Assembly: GCA_021786815.1 (NCBI GenBank) | Contig: JAJYMR010000078.1 | Coordinates: 1-15,405, forward strand | Source of the DNA: Deltaproteobacteria bacterium | Lineage (GTDB): Bacteria > Desulfobacterota > Binatia > Binatales > Binataceae | Direction of reading: 5' to 3' | DNA: 15,405 nt | Shown: piece by piece, positions 7,241-14,064 of the stretch | Position numbering within the stretch: the first letter of the stretch is position 1 | Layout of the letters: the number at the start of each line of letters is the position of its first letter | Program-made: the position numbers and the translations under genes | Notes under the pieces: model-generated | What the model was told of the DNA's origin: nothing | The model's database searches: none | Seen by the model: the letters and a program-made list of their open reading frames with translations, nothing else

Positions 7241-8047
7241 GTGGCGGTAAGACAGCGCAAACGAAAGAACGCATCGGAGTGGAGCCCGCGGCTTGCGGGG
7301 CTTCTGCTGTGCGCGTTCTTCGTGCTCGGGATGATGACCGGGTTCAGCGGTCCGGGCCGGGCGCTGCTTGCGCGCGCGACGGCGGCGGTTGGCCGCTGGG
7401 AAAGTCGCGCGCTTGAGGCAGCGGCGCCGCTCGGTTCGCTCGCCGGCTACGTCGGACAGGATATCGTTCCCGCGCGGTTCTTTGCGCGCCCCGGCGCTCG
7501 GCCGAGGCCGCTCTCAAGCGACACTTCGGGATTCCTTCCAGTCGCGCTCGCTGAGCGTTCCGACGGTTTTTACACGCTTTCCGCAGGGCAGGGGCTGAGC
7601 GGCCCGGTTTCGCCAGCCTCGCAGCCGGATGTTCCGATTCTGAGCGGTTCCGCAGTCGAGAACGCCTCGCCTGCGGAACTGGTGCGTTACGCGGCCATGC
7701 TGGTGCGCGCCGAAGCGCGGCTTTCCCGGATGATTTCCGAGATGCACGTCTCGAGCGACGGAACCGCGGCGTTGTTCCTCGACCGCGTGCCCACCGAAAT
7801 CCGGATAAATCTCGTCGGTGAGCCGCTTGAGATTTCGCGCGCCGCCGAAGTGCTCGGCAGATGGCGTGGCAGGGAAGCGCTTATCGGGATGGTTGACATG
7901 ACAACGCCGGGGCTCGCGGTGCTCCGGTTCAACACGGAACTTGCGCGCCTCACGCCGAAAAGCGGCGGCAAGCGCGCACGTGCCGTCAGGCACGCGCTTC
8001 GGCGCAGGCTCGCCGAGGCTGAACGGAGGGGGCCGCTCGTCCGATGA
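7241..8047 (+). CDS. ftsQ: FtsQ-like cell division protein lacking an evident POTRA domain
   Basis: FtsQ is a bitopic membrane protein that links early and late divisome proteins through its periplasmic beta domain. This 268-residue product starts at GTG 7241 with an Arg/Lys-rich cytoplasmic tail (about 16 residues), followed by one membrane helix at about 18-36. From residue 99 it resembles the FtsQ beta domain: FLPVALAER, GFYTLSAGQG, DVPILSG (130-136), a helix ending LSRMISEMHV, TEIRINLVG, and VDMTTPGLAVLRF near 218-230. The 60 residues between helix and beta domain are Ala/Arg/Pro-rich and do not look like the usual POTRA with its lPWV...R.WP motif. Its place between murB and ftsA supports the call. 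The gene overlaps ftsA as ATGA. The identity rests on weak similarity plus position. Confidence 0.68.
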   Translation: MAVRQRKRKNASEWSPRLAGLLLCAFFVLGMMTGFSGPGRALLARATAAVGRWESRALEAAAPLGSLAGYVGQDIVPARFFARPGARPRPLSSDTSGFLPVALAERSDGFYTLSAGQGLSGPVSPASQPDVPILSGSAVENASPAELVRYAAMLVRAEARLSRMISEMHVSSDGTAALFLDRVPTEIRINLVGEPLEISRAAEVLGRWRGREALIGMVDMTTPGLAVLRFNTELARLTPKSGGKRARAVRHALRRRLAEAERRGPLVR

Positions 8048-9261
8048 GAAATCTCCTGGCAGGACTTGATGTCGGGACGAGCAAGGTGTGTGCGCTCGTG
8101 GCCGAAGCCGGAGCCGACGGCGAAATCGCGCTGCTTGGCTTCGGCATCGCTCCGTGCAACGGCCTTCGCAAGGGAATCGTCGTCAATATCGAGGCGACGG
8201 TCGATGCGATAAAGGCCGCGGTGCAGGAAGCGGAGCGCAGTTCGGGCGTGAGGATCGGCACGGTCGCGGTCGGAGTGGCCGGCGCGCATATCCGCGGGCT
8301 CAACAGCCACGGAATCGTCGCGGTGCGCGGCGGCGAGGTCGGCCCGCGCGACATCGACCGCGTAATCGACGCGGCGCGCGCGGTTGCAATTCCGCTCGAC
8401 CGCCAGGTGCTGCACATCCTGCCGCAGCAGTTCGCGGTCGACGACCAGGAAGGCGTGCGGGATCCGGTCGGGATGGCGGGAGTGCGGCTCGAAGCCCGCA
8501 TCCATATCGTCACAGCCGCGCAGAGCTACGGGCAGAATCTGGTCAAATGCTGCGAGCGCGCCGGCATCACGCCCTCGGAGATGGTCTTCGAGCCGCTCGC
8601 CTCGGCGGACGCGGCGCTGTTTCCCGAGGAGCGGGAACTGGGAATCGCGCTCATCGATATCGGCGGCGGCACCACCGACATAATCGTCTTCCACCAGGGC
8701 GCGGTAATGCATACCGCGGTGCTTCCGCTCGGCGGCAACCATATCACCAACGACGTCGCCGCGGGTATGAGAACGCCGGCCGCCGACGCCGAGCGGCTCA
8801 AAATCGACTACGGCGTGGCAACCAGCGTGGTCGTGCGCCGCGACGACAACGTGCAGGTACCGGGCGTGGGCGGGCGCGAGCCCAGGGTGATCCCGCGCCG
8901 TATCCTGGCCGAGATAATCGAGCCGCGCATGGAAGAGATTTTTTCGCTCGCGCAGCGCGAACTTCTGCGCTCGGGAGTCGCCGACAACCTCGCCTCGGGC
9001 ATGGTGCTGGTCGGCGGAAGTTCGCTGCTCGAAGGGACGCAGGAGCTTGCGGAGCGGATTTTCACGCTGCCCGTGCGGCGCGGGCTACCGATCAACCTGA
9101 AAGGCATGCCCGAAGAACTGATGAAACCGATGTACACCACTGCGGCGGGATTGCTGCTCTACCTCGGGCAATCGCGCGGTGTTGGAAATGTGCCGGGGCG
9201 TTTCGGCCGATGGGGCCGGTTGCGTACCCGGTTAACGGATTGGGTAAGAGATTTCTTTTAG
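8044..9261 (+). CDS. ftsA: FtsA, actin-like divisome protein and FtsZ membrane tether
   Basis: FtsA is an actin-fold ATPase that anchors FtsZ filaments to the inner membrane and recruits later divisome proteins. The 405-residue product begins with the phosphate-1 motif GLDVGTSKV. It has the FtsA 1C subdomain region including VGVAGAHIRGLNSHG, the phosphate-2 motif DIGGGTTDI, and LVGGSSLLEG near the C-terminus. The last residues (LRTRLTDWVRDFF) form an Arg/Trp/Phe-rich amphipathic segment, as expected for the membrane-targeting helix. The ATG overlaps the ftsQ-like stop by 4 bp. It is followed by ftsZ after 65 bp. Confidence 0.97.
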   Translation: MRNLLAGLDVGTSKVCALVAEAGADGEIALLGFGIAPCNGLRKGIVVNIEATVDAIKAAVQEAERSSGVRIGTVAVGVAGAHIRGLNSHGIVAVRGGEVGPRDIDRVIDAARAVAIPLDRQVLHILPQQFAVDDQEGVRDPVGMAGVRLEARIHIVTAAQSYGQNLVKCCERAGITPSEMVFEPLASADAALFPEERELGIALIDIGGGTTDIIVFHQGAVMHTAVLPLGGNHITNDVAAGMRTPAADAERLKIDYGVATSVVVRRDDNVQVPGVGGREPRVIPRRILAEIIEPRMEEIFSLAQRELLRSGVADNLASGMVLVGGSSLLEGTQELAERIFTLPVRRGLPINLKGMPEELMKPMYTTAAGLLLYLGQSRGVGNVPGRFGRWGRLRTRLTDWVRDFF

Positions 9262-9326
9262 ATGCCGCTTAAGAGCCGGCCAGGTGAGGCGGCAAGTCCG
9301 CCGGGAGTGGTGGAGGAGGTCTTGCG
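9262..9326 (+). promoter_or_regulatory. ftsZ leader with strong ribosome-binding site
   Basis: The 65-bp ftsA-ftsZ spacer ends with a strong Shine-Dalgarno, GGAGGAGGT at 9312-9320, six bases before the ftsZ ATG. This is much better than those of the preceding genes and fits the high FtsZ level cells need. A small hairpin pairs 9288-9292 (GGCGG) with 9298-9302 (CCGCC). A weak promoter-like pair (TTAACG at 9232-9237, then an AT-rich CTTTTAGAT patch around 9255-9263) could give extra ftsZ transcription, but the match is poor. Confidence 0.55.
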
Positions 9327-10589
9327 ATGATTGAGTTGGTGGGGAAGCCCGACCCAGGAGCGAGGATAAAAGTGATCGGCGCCGGAGGATGCGGCGGCAA
9401 CGCGGTCAATCACATGATTGTCGCCGGAGTCCGCAACGTCGATTTCATCGCGGTCAACACCGACGCGCAGGCGCTGCAAAACAACCAGGCTCCCCTGCGC
9501 GTCCAGATCGGACAGGAGATTACGCGCGGCCGCGGCACCGGCGGCAACCCCGATATAGGCCGCAAGTCGGCGCTCGAGGACGAGGAGCGCCTGCGCGAAC
9601 TGCTGTCCGACGCCGAGATGGTGTTCGTGACCGCCGGGATGGGCGGCGGGACCGGAACCGGGTCCGCCCCGGTGATAGCCAAGCTCGCGCGCGACGTCGG
9701 CGCGCTTACCGTTGGAGTCGTCACCAAGCCGTTCCAGTTTGAGGGCAGCAAGCGGATGTTCCAGGCCGACAGCGGGTTGCGCGAGCTCAAGGCCGCCGTT
9801 GACACCCTGATCACGATTCCGAACCAGCGGCTGCTCTCGGTCGCGAGCCGCAACATGTCGCTGCGCGAGGCGTTCCAGAAGGCCGACGACGTTCTGCTCC
9901 AGGCCGTGCGCGGAATCTCCGAGCTGGTGACGGTACACGGCCTCATCAACCTCGACTTCGCCGACGTGCGCTCGATCATGGCGGAGATGGGGATGGCGAT
10001 GATGGGCGCGGCGAGCGGCACGGGCGAGAATCGCGCCGTCGAGGCGGCCCAGCGCGCCATTTCCAGCCCCCTGCTCGAGGACGTTTCGATAAAGGGCGCG
10101 CGCGGCCTGCTCATCAATTTCACCGGCGGGCCCGACATGTCGCTCTACGAAATCAACGAGGCGGCAAGCCTGATTCACGAGGAAGCCCACGAGGAAGCGA
10201 ACATCATCATGGGCGCCGTGATCGACGAGCGGCTTGACGACGAGATCCGCGTCACGGTTATCGCGACCGGTTTCGGCGACGCCGAGCGATTCGAGAAATA
10301 CTCGCCTTCGGGAACGCCGATCACCGCGCCGATCAACGCCGCGCCGACCCGCCCGGTTGACGCGTCGGAGATAAAGGCCCCCACTCAACCCGCTCAGGCG
10401 CGGACGTTTCCGGCGAACAAGCCGGTGCGGCGGCTGGGACTCCTGGTCGACGACAGCACACTCGATATCCCGGCCTTCAAACGGCGGGGCGACAATCGAA
10501 CGCTGGACGAGAAAGCAGAGCCCGAGCGATTGGTGGACGGCGAGGAGCAACTGGATATTCCGACGTTCCTGAGAAAGCATTTCGACTGA
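9327..10589 (+). CDS. ftsZ: FtsZ, tubulin-like GTPase of the division ring
   Basis: FtsZ polymerises with GTP into the mid-cell ring and recruits the divisome through FtsA. The 420-residue product contains GAGGCGGNAVNHM (nucleotide binding, from about residue 18), NTDAQAL, the tubulin signature GGGTGTG inside GMGGGTGTGSAP, and the T7 catalytic loop NLDFADV beginning at about residue 208. After the globular core (to about 320) comes a Pro/Ala-rich linker. The extreme C-terminus, LDIPTFLRK at 409-417, is the conserved peptide that binds FtsA and other partners. A second LDIPAF motif lies 30 residues earlier (379-384), so the tail carries two such motifs. No clear intrinsic terminator follows. 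This is the last dcw gene here; lpxC does not follow. Confidence 0.98.
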   Translation: MIELVGKPDPGARIKVIGAGGCGGNAVNHMIVAGVRNVDFIAVNTDAQALQNNQAPLRVQIGQEITRGRGTGGNPDIGRKSALEDEERLRELLSDAEMVFVTAGMGGGTGTGSAPVIAKLARDVGALTVGVVTKPFQFEGSKRMFQADSGLRELKAAVDTLITIPNQRLLSVASRNMSLREAFQKADDVLLQAVRGISELVTVHGLINLDFADVRSIMAEMGMAMMGAASGTGENRAVEAAQRAISSPLLEDVSIKGARGLLINFTGGPDMSLYEINEAASLIHEEAHEEANIIMGAVIDERLDDEIRVTVIATGFGDAERFEKYSPSGTPITAPINAAPTRPVDASEIKAPTQPAQARTFPANKPVRRLGLLVDDSTLDIPAFKRRGDNRTLDEKAEPERLVDGEEQLDIPTFLRKHFD

Positions 10590-10741
10590 CGGGCTACTCG
10601 GGCGGCGAAAGCGGCGTTGGCCGTTATCGGAGCGCCGCAAAGGGGGTTGGACGCGCTGGTGCGTGGCACGCGAAGCCGCGCCTGTGGCGGACGAGCGGTT
10701 ACCCACGTTCCCAAATCGCGCACGCCCGCGCGCGTCTCACG

Positions 10742-11221
10742 ATGAGCGATTTCGTGATCAGGCAGGGAAGGGCTGACGACGCTCGGGCTATCGCCGATGT
10801 GCATCTCGATTCGCGCCGCAACGCGATGCCGTGGCTGCCCGCTCTTCATTCGCGCGACGAGACGATCGCTTACTTCGCCGGGCGCGTTCTGCGCGACGAA
10901 AAAGTCTTCGTAGCTGAAGTGAATCGGCAGGTGGTTGGATTTCTCGCGCTTGAAGGTGATCGCATCGACCATCTGTACGTCGCGCCGGCCTTCCAGGGCC
11001 GAGGAATCGGCGACCGGCTTCTCGCGATCGCAAAGCAATCATGCCCCGAAGGCCTGACGCTCTGGACCTTCCAGCGCAACGCGCGTGCGCGCAGGTTCTA
11101 CGAAGCGCGAGGTTTCGCCGCTATCAAATTTACCGACGGTTCGAACAACGAAGAGCGCGAACCCGACGTGCTTTATGCGTGGCGCCGTAGCGAACCGACA
11201 CGCGGTAGGCCGCGCGGATAG
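10742..11221 (+). CDS. GNAT-family N-acetyltransferase
   Basis: This 159-residue protein has the GNAT fold signature: an N-terminal IRQGRADDARAIADVH strand-helix, the motif-A region DHLYVAPAFQGRGIGDRLL with the acetyl-CoA pyrophosphate loop QGRGIG at 85-90, and the motif-B region NARARRFYEARGF at about 113-125. Such enzymes move an acetyl group from acetyl-CoA to an amine; the substrate cannot be told. The ATG lies 152 bp after ftsZ, with no strong ribosome-binding site. The last 49 bp overlap the 3' end of the convergent lysR-type gene. It is probably a separate unit from the dcw operon. Confidence 0.88.
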   Translation: MSDFVIRQGRADDARAIADVHLDSRRNAMPWLPALHSRDETIAYFAGRVLRDEKVFVAEVNRQVVGFLALEGDRIDHLYVAPAFQGRGIGDRLLAIAKQSCPEGLTLWTFQRNARARRFYEARGFAAIKFTDGSNNEEREPDVLYAWRRSEPTRGRPRG

Positions 11222-12102
11222 CGCAGCGTTTCAACGATCAAGGCGAAGGCGGGCGTGGTTTGGCGACGGCTCGGGTAATAAAGATGATAGCCTGAAAACG
11301 GCGGGCACCAATCCTCGAGCAACCGCTTGAGACGACCCTTGGCGAGATGCGGTCGCGCGAGGTCCTCCGGTATATACGCCAGGCCGAATCCGGCCAGCGC
11401 CGCGTTGAGCATCTGGGTGGTGCCGTTGAAGGTGAGTTGCCCTTCGACGCGCACGTTTAGTTTGCGTTTACCTCTTTCGAACTCCCAAGCGTACAACCCG
11501 CCGCGCGTGGGCAGGCGCAGGTTGATGCAGTTGTGACCGATCAATTCCTGCGGCGTCCTTGGCGATGACCGCTTGGCGAAATACGACGGAGCTCCCACGA
11601 CCGCCATCCGCATGTCCGGCCCGATACGCACCGCGATCATGTCCTTCGCGACCTGCTCGCCAAGACGCACGCCCGCGTCGTAGCGCTCCGCGACGATATC
11701 GGTCAGGCCCTGTTCGGCGATGATCTCAACCTTGATGTCGGGATAATCCGGCAGGACTTTTGCGAGCTTTGGCCAAAGGATCGTATCGGCTGCATACTCG
11801 GTGGCCGTGATCCGAATCGTGCCGGCGGGCTTTTCCCGAAGTTCACTCAGGGCCGCGAGTTCGGCCTCGATTTCGTCAAGCCGCGGACCGACCGTCTGCA
11901 GGAGACGTTCCCCGGCCTGCGTGGGCGAGACGCTTCGCGTGGTGCGAGTCAGCAGCCGAAGACCGAGCCGTTCCTCGAGTCCGCCGATCGTGTGACTAAG
12001 CGCCGACTGAGACACGCCGAGCTTCGCCGCCGCCCGGGTAAAGCTCCGCTCGCGTGCGACCGCCAGGAAGGCAAGGAGGTCATTGACGTTCTCGCGCGGC
12101 AT
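11173..12102 (-). CDS. LysR-type transcriptional regulator
   Basis: The 309-residue protein has a standard LysR layout. A winged helix-turn-helix lies at about residues 6-65 (NDLLAFLAVARERSFTRAAA, then GVSQSALSHTIGGLEERLG and LLTRTTRSVSPT). A linker helix and a periplasmic-binding-protein-like effector domain follow (about 90-295), including GTIRITATEYAA and LPDYPDIKVEI. The effector is unknown. The gene is divergent from the cupin/aldo-keto reductase pair, the usual arrangement for a LysR protein controlling its neighbour. A recognisable promoter and a T-N11-A box lie just upstream. The ATG at 12102 has an AAAGGAA Shine-Dalgarno. Its 3' end overlaps the convergent GNAT gene by 49 bp. Confidence 0.95.
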   Translation of the reverse strand: MPRENVNDLLAFLAVARERSFTRAAAKLGVSQSALSHTIGGLEERLGLRLLTRTTRSVSPTQAGERLLQTVGPRLDEIEAELAALSELREKPAGTIRITATEYAADTILWPKLAKVLPDYPDIKVEIIAEQGLTDIVAERYDAGVRLGEQVAKDMIAVRIGPDMRMAVVGAPSYFAKRSSPRTPQELIGHNCINLRLPTRGGLYAWEFERGKRKLNVRVEGQLTFNGTTQMLNAALAGFGLAYIPEDLARPHLAKGRLKRLLEDWCPPFSGYHLYYPSRRQTTPAFALIVETLRYPRGLPRVGSLRRHA

Positions 12103-12103
12103 T

Positions 12104-12120
12104 CATGAATTCCTTTCATG
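12104..12120. promoter_or_regulatory. Candidate LysR-box operator (ATG-N9-CAT)
   Basis: CATGAA at 12104-12109 and TTCATG at 12115-12120 form a perfect 6-bp inverted repeat with a 5-bp spacer, fitting the LysR consensus T-N11-A. The 5' arm is part of an 8-bp palindrome TTCATGAA (12102-12109), and a third TTCATG half-site lies at 12123-12128. The repeat falls just downstream of the predicted lysR promoter and over its ribosome-binding site, so binding here would fit autorepression. Operator function is inference. Confidence 0.5.
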
Positions 12121-12131
12121 GGTTCATGCGG

Positions 12132-12159
12132 ATTCTACCACCTAGTCGCACACTGTCAC
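12132..12159 (-). promoter_or_regulatory. Candidate sigma-70 promoter of the lysR-type gene
   Basis: On the - strand, GTGACA (12159-12154) and TAGAAT (12137-12132) are separated by 16 bases. Both hexamers differ from the sigma-70 consensus by only one or two bases. Transcription would start near 12125, about 25 bases before the lysR ATG. No equally good promoter is seen for the cupin gene on the + strand, which fits a gene that needs an activator. Confidence 0.5.
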
Positions 12160-12223
12160 GCGCTTTAGACTCACAATCGAACGCAGTCGCCGAGACTGCT
12201 GAATCAGTCGAAGGGAGACACAA

Positions 12224-12619
12224 ATGGAGATCAAGCGAAGCGGCTCCGAGCCTTCCCGCAAGGGACCGGCCGAAAATTTCACCGGGTCGGTACGAATCGA
12301 TCCGCTCTTCGACCCGCCCGAGCCCGCGCGCACGTTCGGCGCCCTCGTCACGTTCGAACCCGGTGCGCGCACGGCGTGGCACACCCATCCGCTCGGGCAG
12401 ACCCTGATCGTCACCTCCGGTTGCGGCTGGACGCAGTGCTGGGGCGAACCCAAGGAGGAAATCCGTCCCGGCGATGTGATCTGGTGTCCGCCCGGCAAGA
12501 AGCACTGGCACGGCGCCACGGCCAGAACTGCGATGTCGCATATCGCAATCGTGGAGAAACTGGGCGGCAAGGCGGTCGACTGGATGGAGAAGGTCAGCGA
12601 CGAACAATACCAAGCCTGA
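12224..12619 (+). CDS. Small cupin resembling Mn-dependent (R)-hydroxynitrile lyases
   Basis: The 131-residue single-domain cupin has HTHPLGQT (53-60) as first motif and PGDVIWCPPGKKHWHGA as second. From memory it matches the bacterial cupin hydroxynitrile lyase of Granulicella tundricola (GtHNL) along most of its length, including the MEIKR start, TFEPGARTAWHTHPLGQTLI and the VDWMEKV-type end. The GtHNL metal ligands His53, His55, Gln59 and His94 and the active-site His96 and His106 are all present at identical numbers, without gaps. Such enzymes can cleave or form cyanohydrins (aldehyde plus HCN) in vitro; their role in the cell is not settled. Position 110 is Val, where I recall Gln in GtHNL. 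The start has a GGGAG ribosome-binding site. It is followed 29 bp later by the aldo/keto reductase and lies divergent from the LysR gene. Confidence 0.85.
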   Translation: MEIKRSGSEPSRKGPAENFTGSVRIDPLFDPPEPARTFGALVTFEPGARTAWHTHPLGQTLIVTSGCGWTQCWGEPKEEIRPGDVIWCPPGKKHWHGATARTAMSHIAIVEKLGGKAVDWMEKVSDEQYQA

Positions 12620-12648
12620 ACCTACCATACCGCGAGGGTGAAGAAACA

Positions 12649-13644
12649 ATGCAGAAGCGCAAACTCGGAAAGAGCAATTTGGAAGTTTCGGCCATCGGCC
12701 TCGGATGCATGGGACTGAGCTTTGGCTACGGCCCGGCAGTGGATAAGCAGCGCGGAGTTACGCTGATCCGGGGGGCCGTCGAACGCGGCGTCACTTTCTT
12801 CGACAGCGCTGAAGCTTACGGCCCGTTCGTGAACGAGGAACTGGTCGGCGAAGCGCTTGCGCCCTTTCGTGGGCAGGTGGTGATCGCTACCAAATTCGGC
12901 TTCGACATCGATCCTGAGACCGGGCAGCGTCGGGCGGGGCTCAACAGCCGTCCCGAGCACATCAGGCAGGTTGCAGAGGCTTCGCTCAAGCGGCTCAGGG
13001 TCGAAGCGATCGATCTCTTCTACCAGCATCGGGTTGACCCTGACGTGCCGATCGAAGACGTGGCAGGCGCAATCAAGGACCTCATTCGGGAAGGAAAGGT
13101 CAAACACTTCGGGCTTTCAGAAGCCGCGGCGCAAACGATTCGCCGCGCGCACGTAATCCAGCCCGTCACCGCGGTACAGAGCGAGTACTCGCTGTGGTGG
13201 AGACGCCCCGAAGCGGAAGTGATTCCCACGCTCGAGGAACTCGGGATCGGCTTTGTTCCGTATAGTCCTCTCGGCAAAGGATTCCTCACAGGCAAGATCG
13301 ACGAAAACACTTCGTTCGACAGTTCGGACATCCGCAACATCATCCCGCGCTTCGCTGCGGAGGCTCGCAAGGCGAATCAGGGGCTGGTCGATCTACTCGG
13401 GACTATCGCAAAACGAAAGAAGGCGACGCCCGCTCAGATCGCGCTCGCGTGGCTGCTTGCGCAAAAGCCGTGGATCGTTCCGATTCCGGGCACGACGAAG
13501 CTGGAGCGCCTGGAGGAGAATATCGGAACGGCGGCGGTCGAACTTACCCGCGACGACCTTCGCGAGATCGAAAGCGCCGCCTCAAAAATCTCCGTACAGG
13601 GCGCGCGATATCCCGAACAGTTGGAGCGAATGACCTATCGCTGA
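12649..13644 (+). CDS. Aldo/keto reductase (NADPH-dependent)
   Basis: The 331-residue protein is a TIM-barrel aldo/keto reductase that reduces aldehydes or ketones with NAD(P)H; the natural substrate is unknown. It starts MQKRKLGKSNLEVSAIGLGCMG in AKR style. The catalytic tetrad is visible as Asp52 and Tyr57 (FFDSAEAYG), Lys82 (IATKFG) and His127 (LFYQHRVDP). The cofactor region includes FVPYSPLGKGFLTG and IPGTTKLERLEEN near the C-terminus. Sequence style is close to the YakC/AKR13-like group rather than the beta-subunit group. The ATG at 12649 follows a GAGGGTGAAG stretch; the frame is open further upstream, but only over the cupin gene in another frame. It is very likely cotranscribed with the cupin. 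Confidence 0.95.
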   Translation: MQKRKLGKSNLEVSAIGLGCMGLSFGYGPAVDKQRGVTLIRGAVERGVTFFDSAEAYGPFVNEELVGEALAPFRGQVVIATKFGFDIDPETGQRRAGLNSRPEHIRQVAEASLKRLRVEAIDLFYQHRVDPDVPIEDVAGAIKDLIREGKVKHFGLSEAAAQTIRRAHVIQPVTAVQSEYSLWWRRPEAEVIPTLEELGIGFVPYSPLGKGFLTGKIDENTSFDSSDIRNIIPRFAAEARKANQGLVDLLGTIAKRKKATPAQIALAWLLAQKPWIVPIPGTTKLERLEENIGTAAVELTRDDLREIESAASKISVQGARYPEQLERMTYR

Positions 13645-13674
13645 GCGCGGCGTCATGGCAATCCGCGGAGAAGC

Positions 13675-13971
13675 TCAGTTCCGCGGGATGCACTTGCCCA
13701 GGAGATATTCTTTTTCGACTACGTCGAGACCGGTCATCTTCCAGTAGTCGGCCCGGCGCTTCGCTTCCGCGCGGCATTCTTCGGCTGAGGAAAACTCTTT
13801 GGCCGGACCCGTGCCTTTTTGAATCAGGGTCTGATCTGTCGAGTAGACGAGCCACTGCGACTCGGGCGCGTTGCGATCGACTTCGGTTTGATTGCTCAGC
13901 ATCGGGGGTGGGACAGTCAGGATAAATCCGAGGAGCAACCAGCCGGCCCGCCAAGCGTTCATCCTGTCCAT
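13675..13971 (-). CDS. Small secreted protein of unknown function with two cysteines
   Basis: I do not recognise a named family. The 98-residue product has a short N-terminal segment and a hydrophobic stretch (about residues 10-25, WLLLGFILTV then PPPMLS) resembling a signal peptide. A polar mature part follows, with SQWLVYSTDQTLIQ (38-51), FSSAEECRAEAKRRADYW (60-77) and a C-terminal YLLGKCIPRN. Cys66 and Cys94 could form a disulfide in the periplasm. The start at 13971 is preceded by GATGGGA; ATGs at 13986 and 13962 are in-frame alternatives. A degenerate second copy lies directly upstream on the same strand, which supports this as a real gene. It converges with the aldo/keto reductase, 30 bp away. 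Confidence 0.6.
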   Translation of the reverse strand: MDRMNAWRAGWLLLGFILTVPPPMLSNQTEVDRNAPESQWLVYSTDQTLIQKGTGPAKEFSSAEECRAEAKRRADYWKMTGLDVVEKEYLLGKCIPRN

Positions 13972-14064
13972 TTGATTCAATCCCATCTTCGGCAATATCG
14001 CCGTCGCTTCGGAAAGTCGAGAGCGCCGCACCGCCGCACCTCAGGCCGGCGCCCGGGGACGCCC

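Noticed and set aside
8088..9272. A 394-codon + strand frame inside ftsA in another phase.
   Set aside because: It is extremely Arg/Gly-rich, as expected from reading GC-rich codons out of phase; the ftsA frame carries all the motifs.
9258..10706. A 482-codon open frame on the - strand opposite ftsZ.
   Set aside because: ftsZ is fully conserved on the + strand; the antisense product is Arg/His/Asp-rich with no recognisable motif.
10590..10741. Looked for an ftsZ terminator, tRNA or lpxC start in the spacer after ftsZ.
   Set aside because: Only short imperfect GC repeats are seen, with no T-tract, no tRNA fold and no further dcw gene.
13663..13686. Inverted repeat CCGCGGA/TCCGCGG as a terminator between the aldo/keto reductase and the small gene.
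   Set aside because: The right arm lies within the small gene's last codons, the loop is 10 bases and no T-tract follows on either strand, so support is too weak.
13449..13925. A 158-codon + strand frame running out of the aldo/keto reductase gene across the small gene.
   Set aside because: It overlaps the reductase out of phase and is antisense to the small secreted-protein gene, whose duplication supports the - strand frame.
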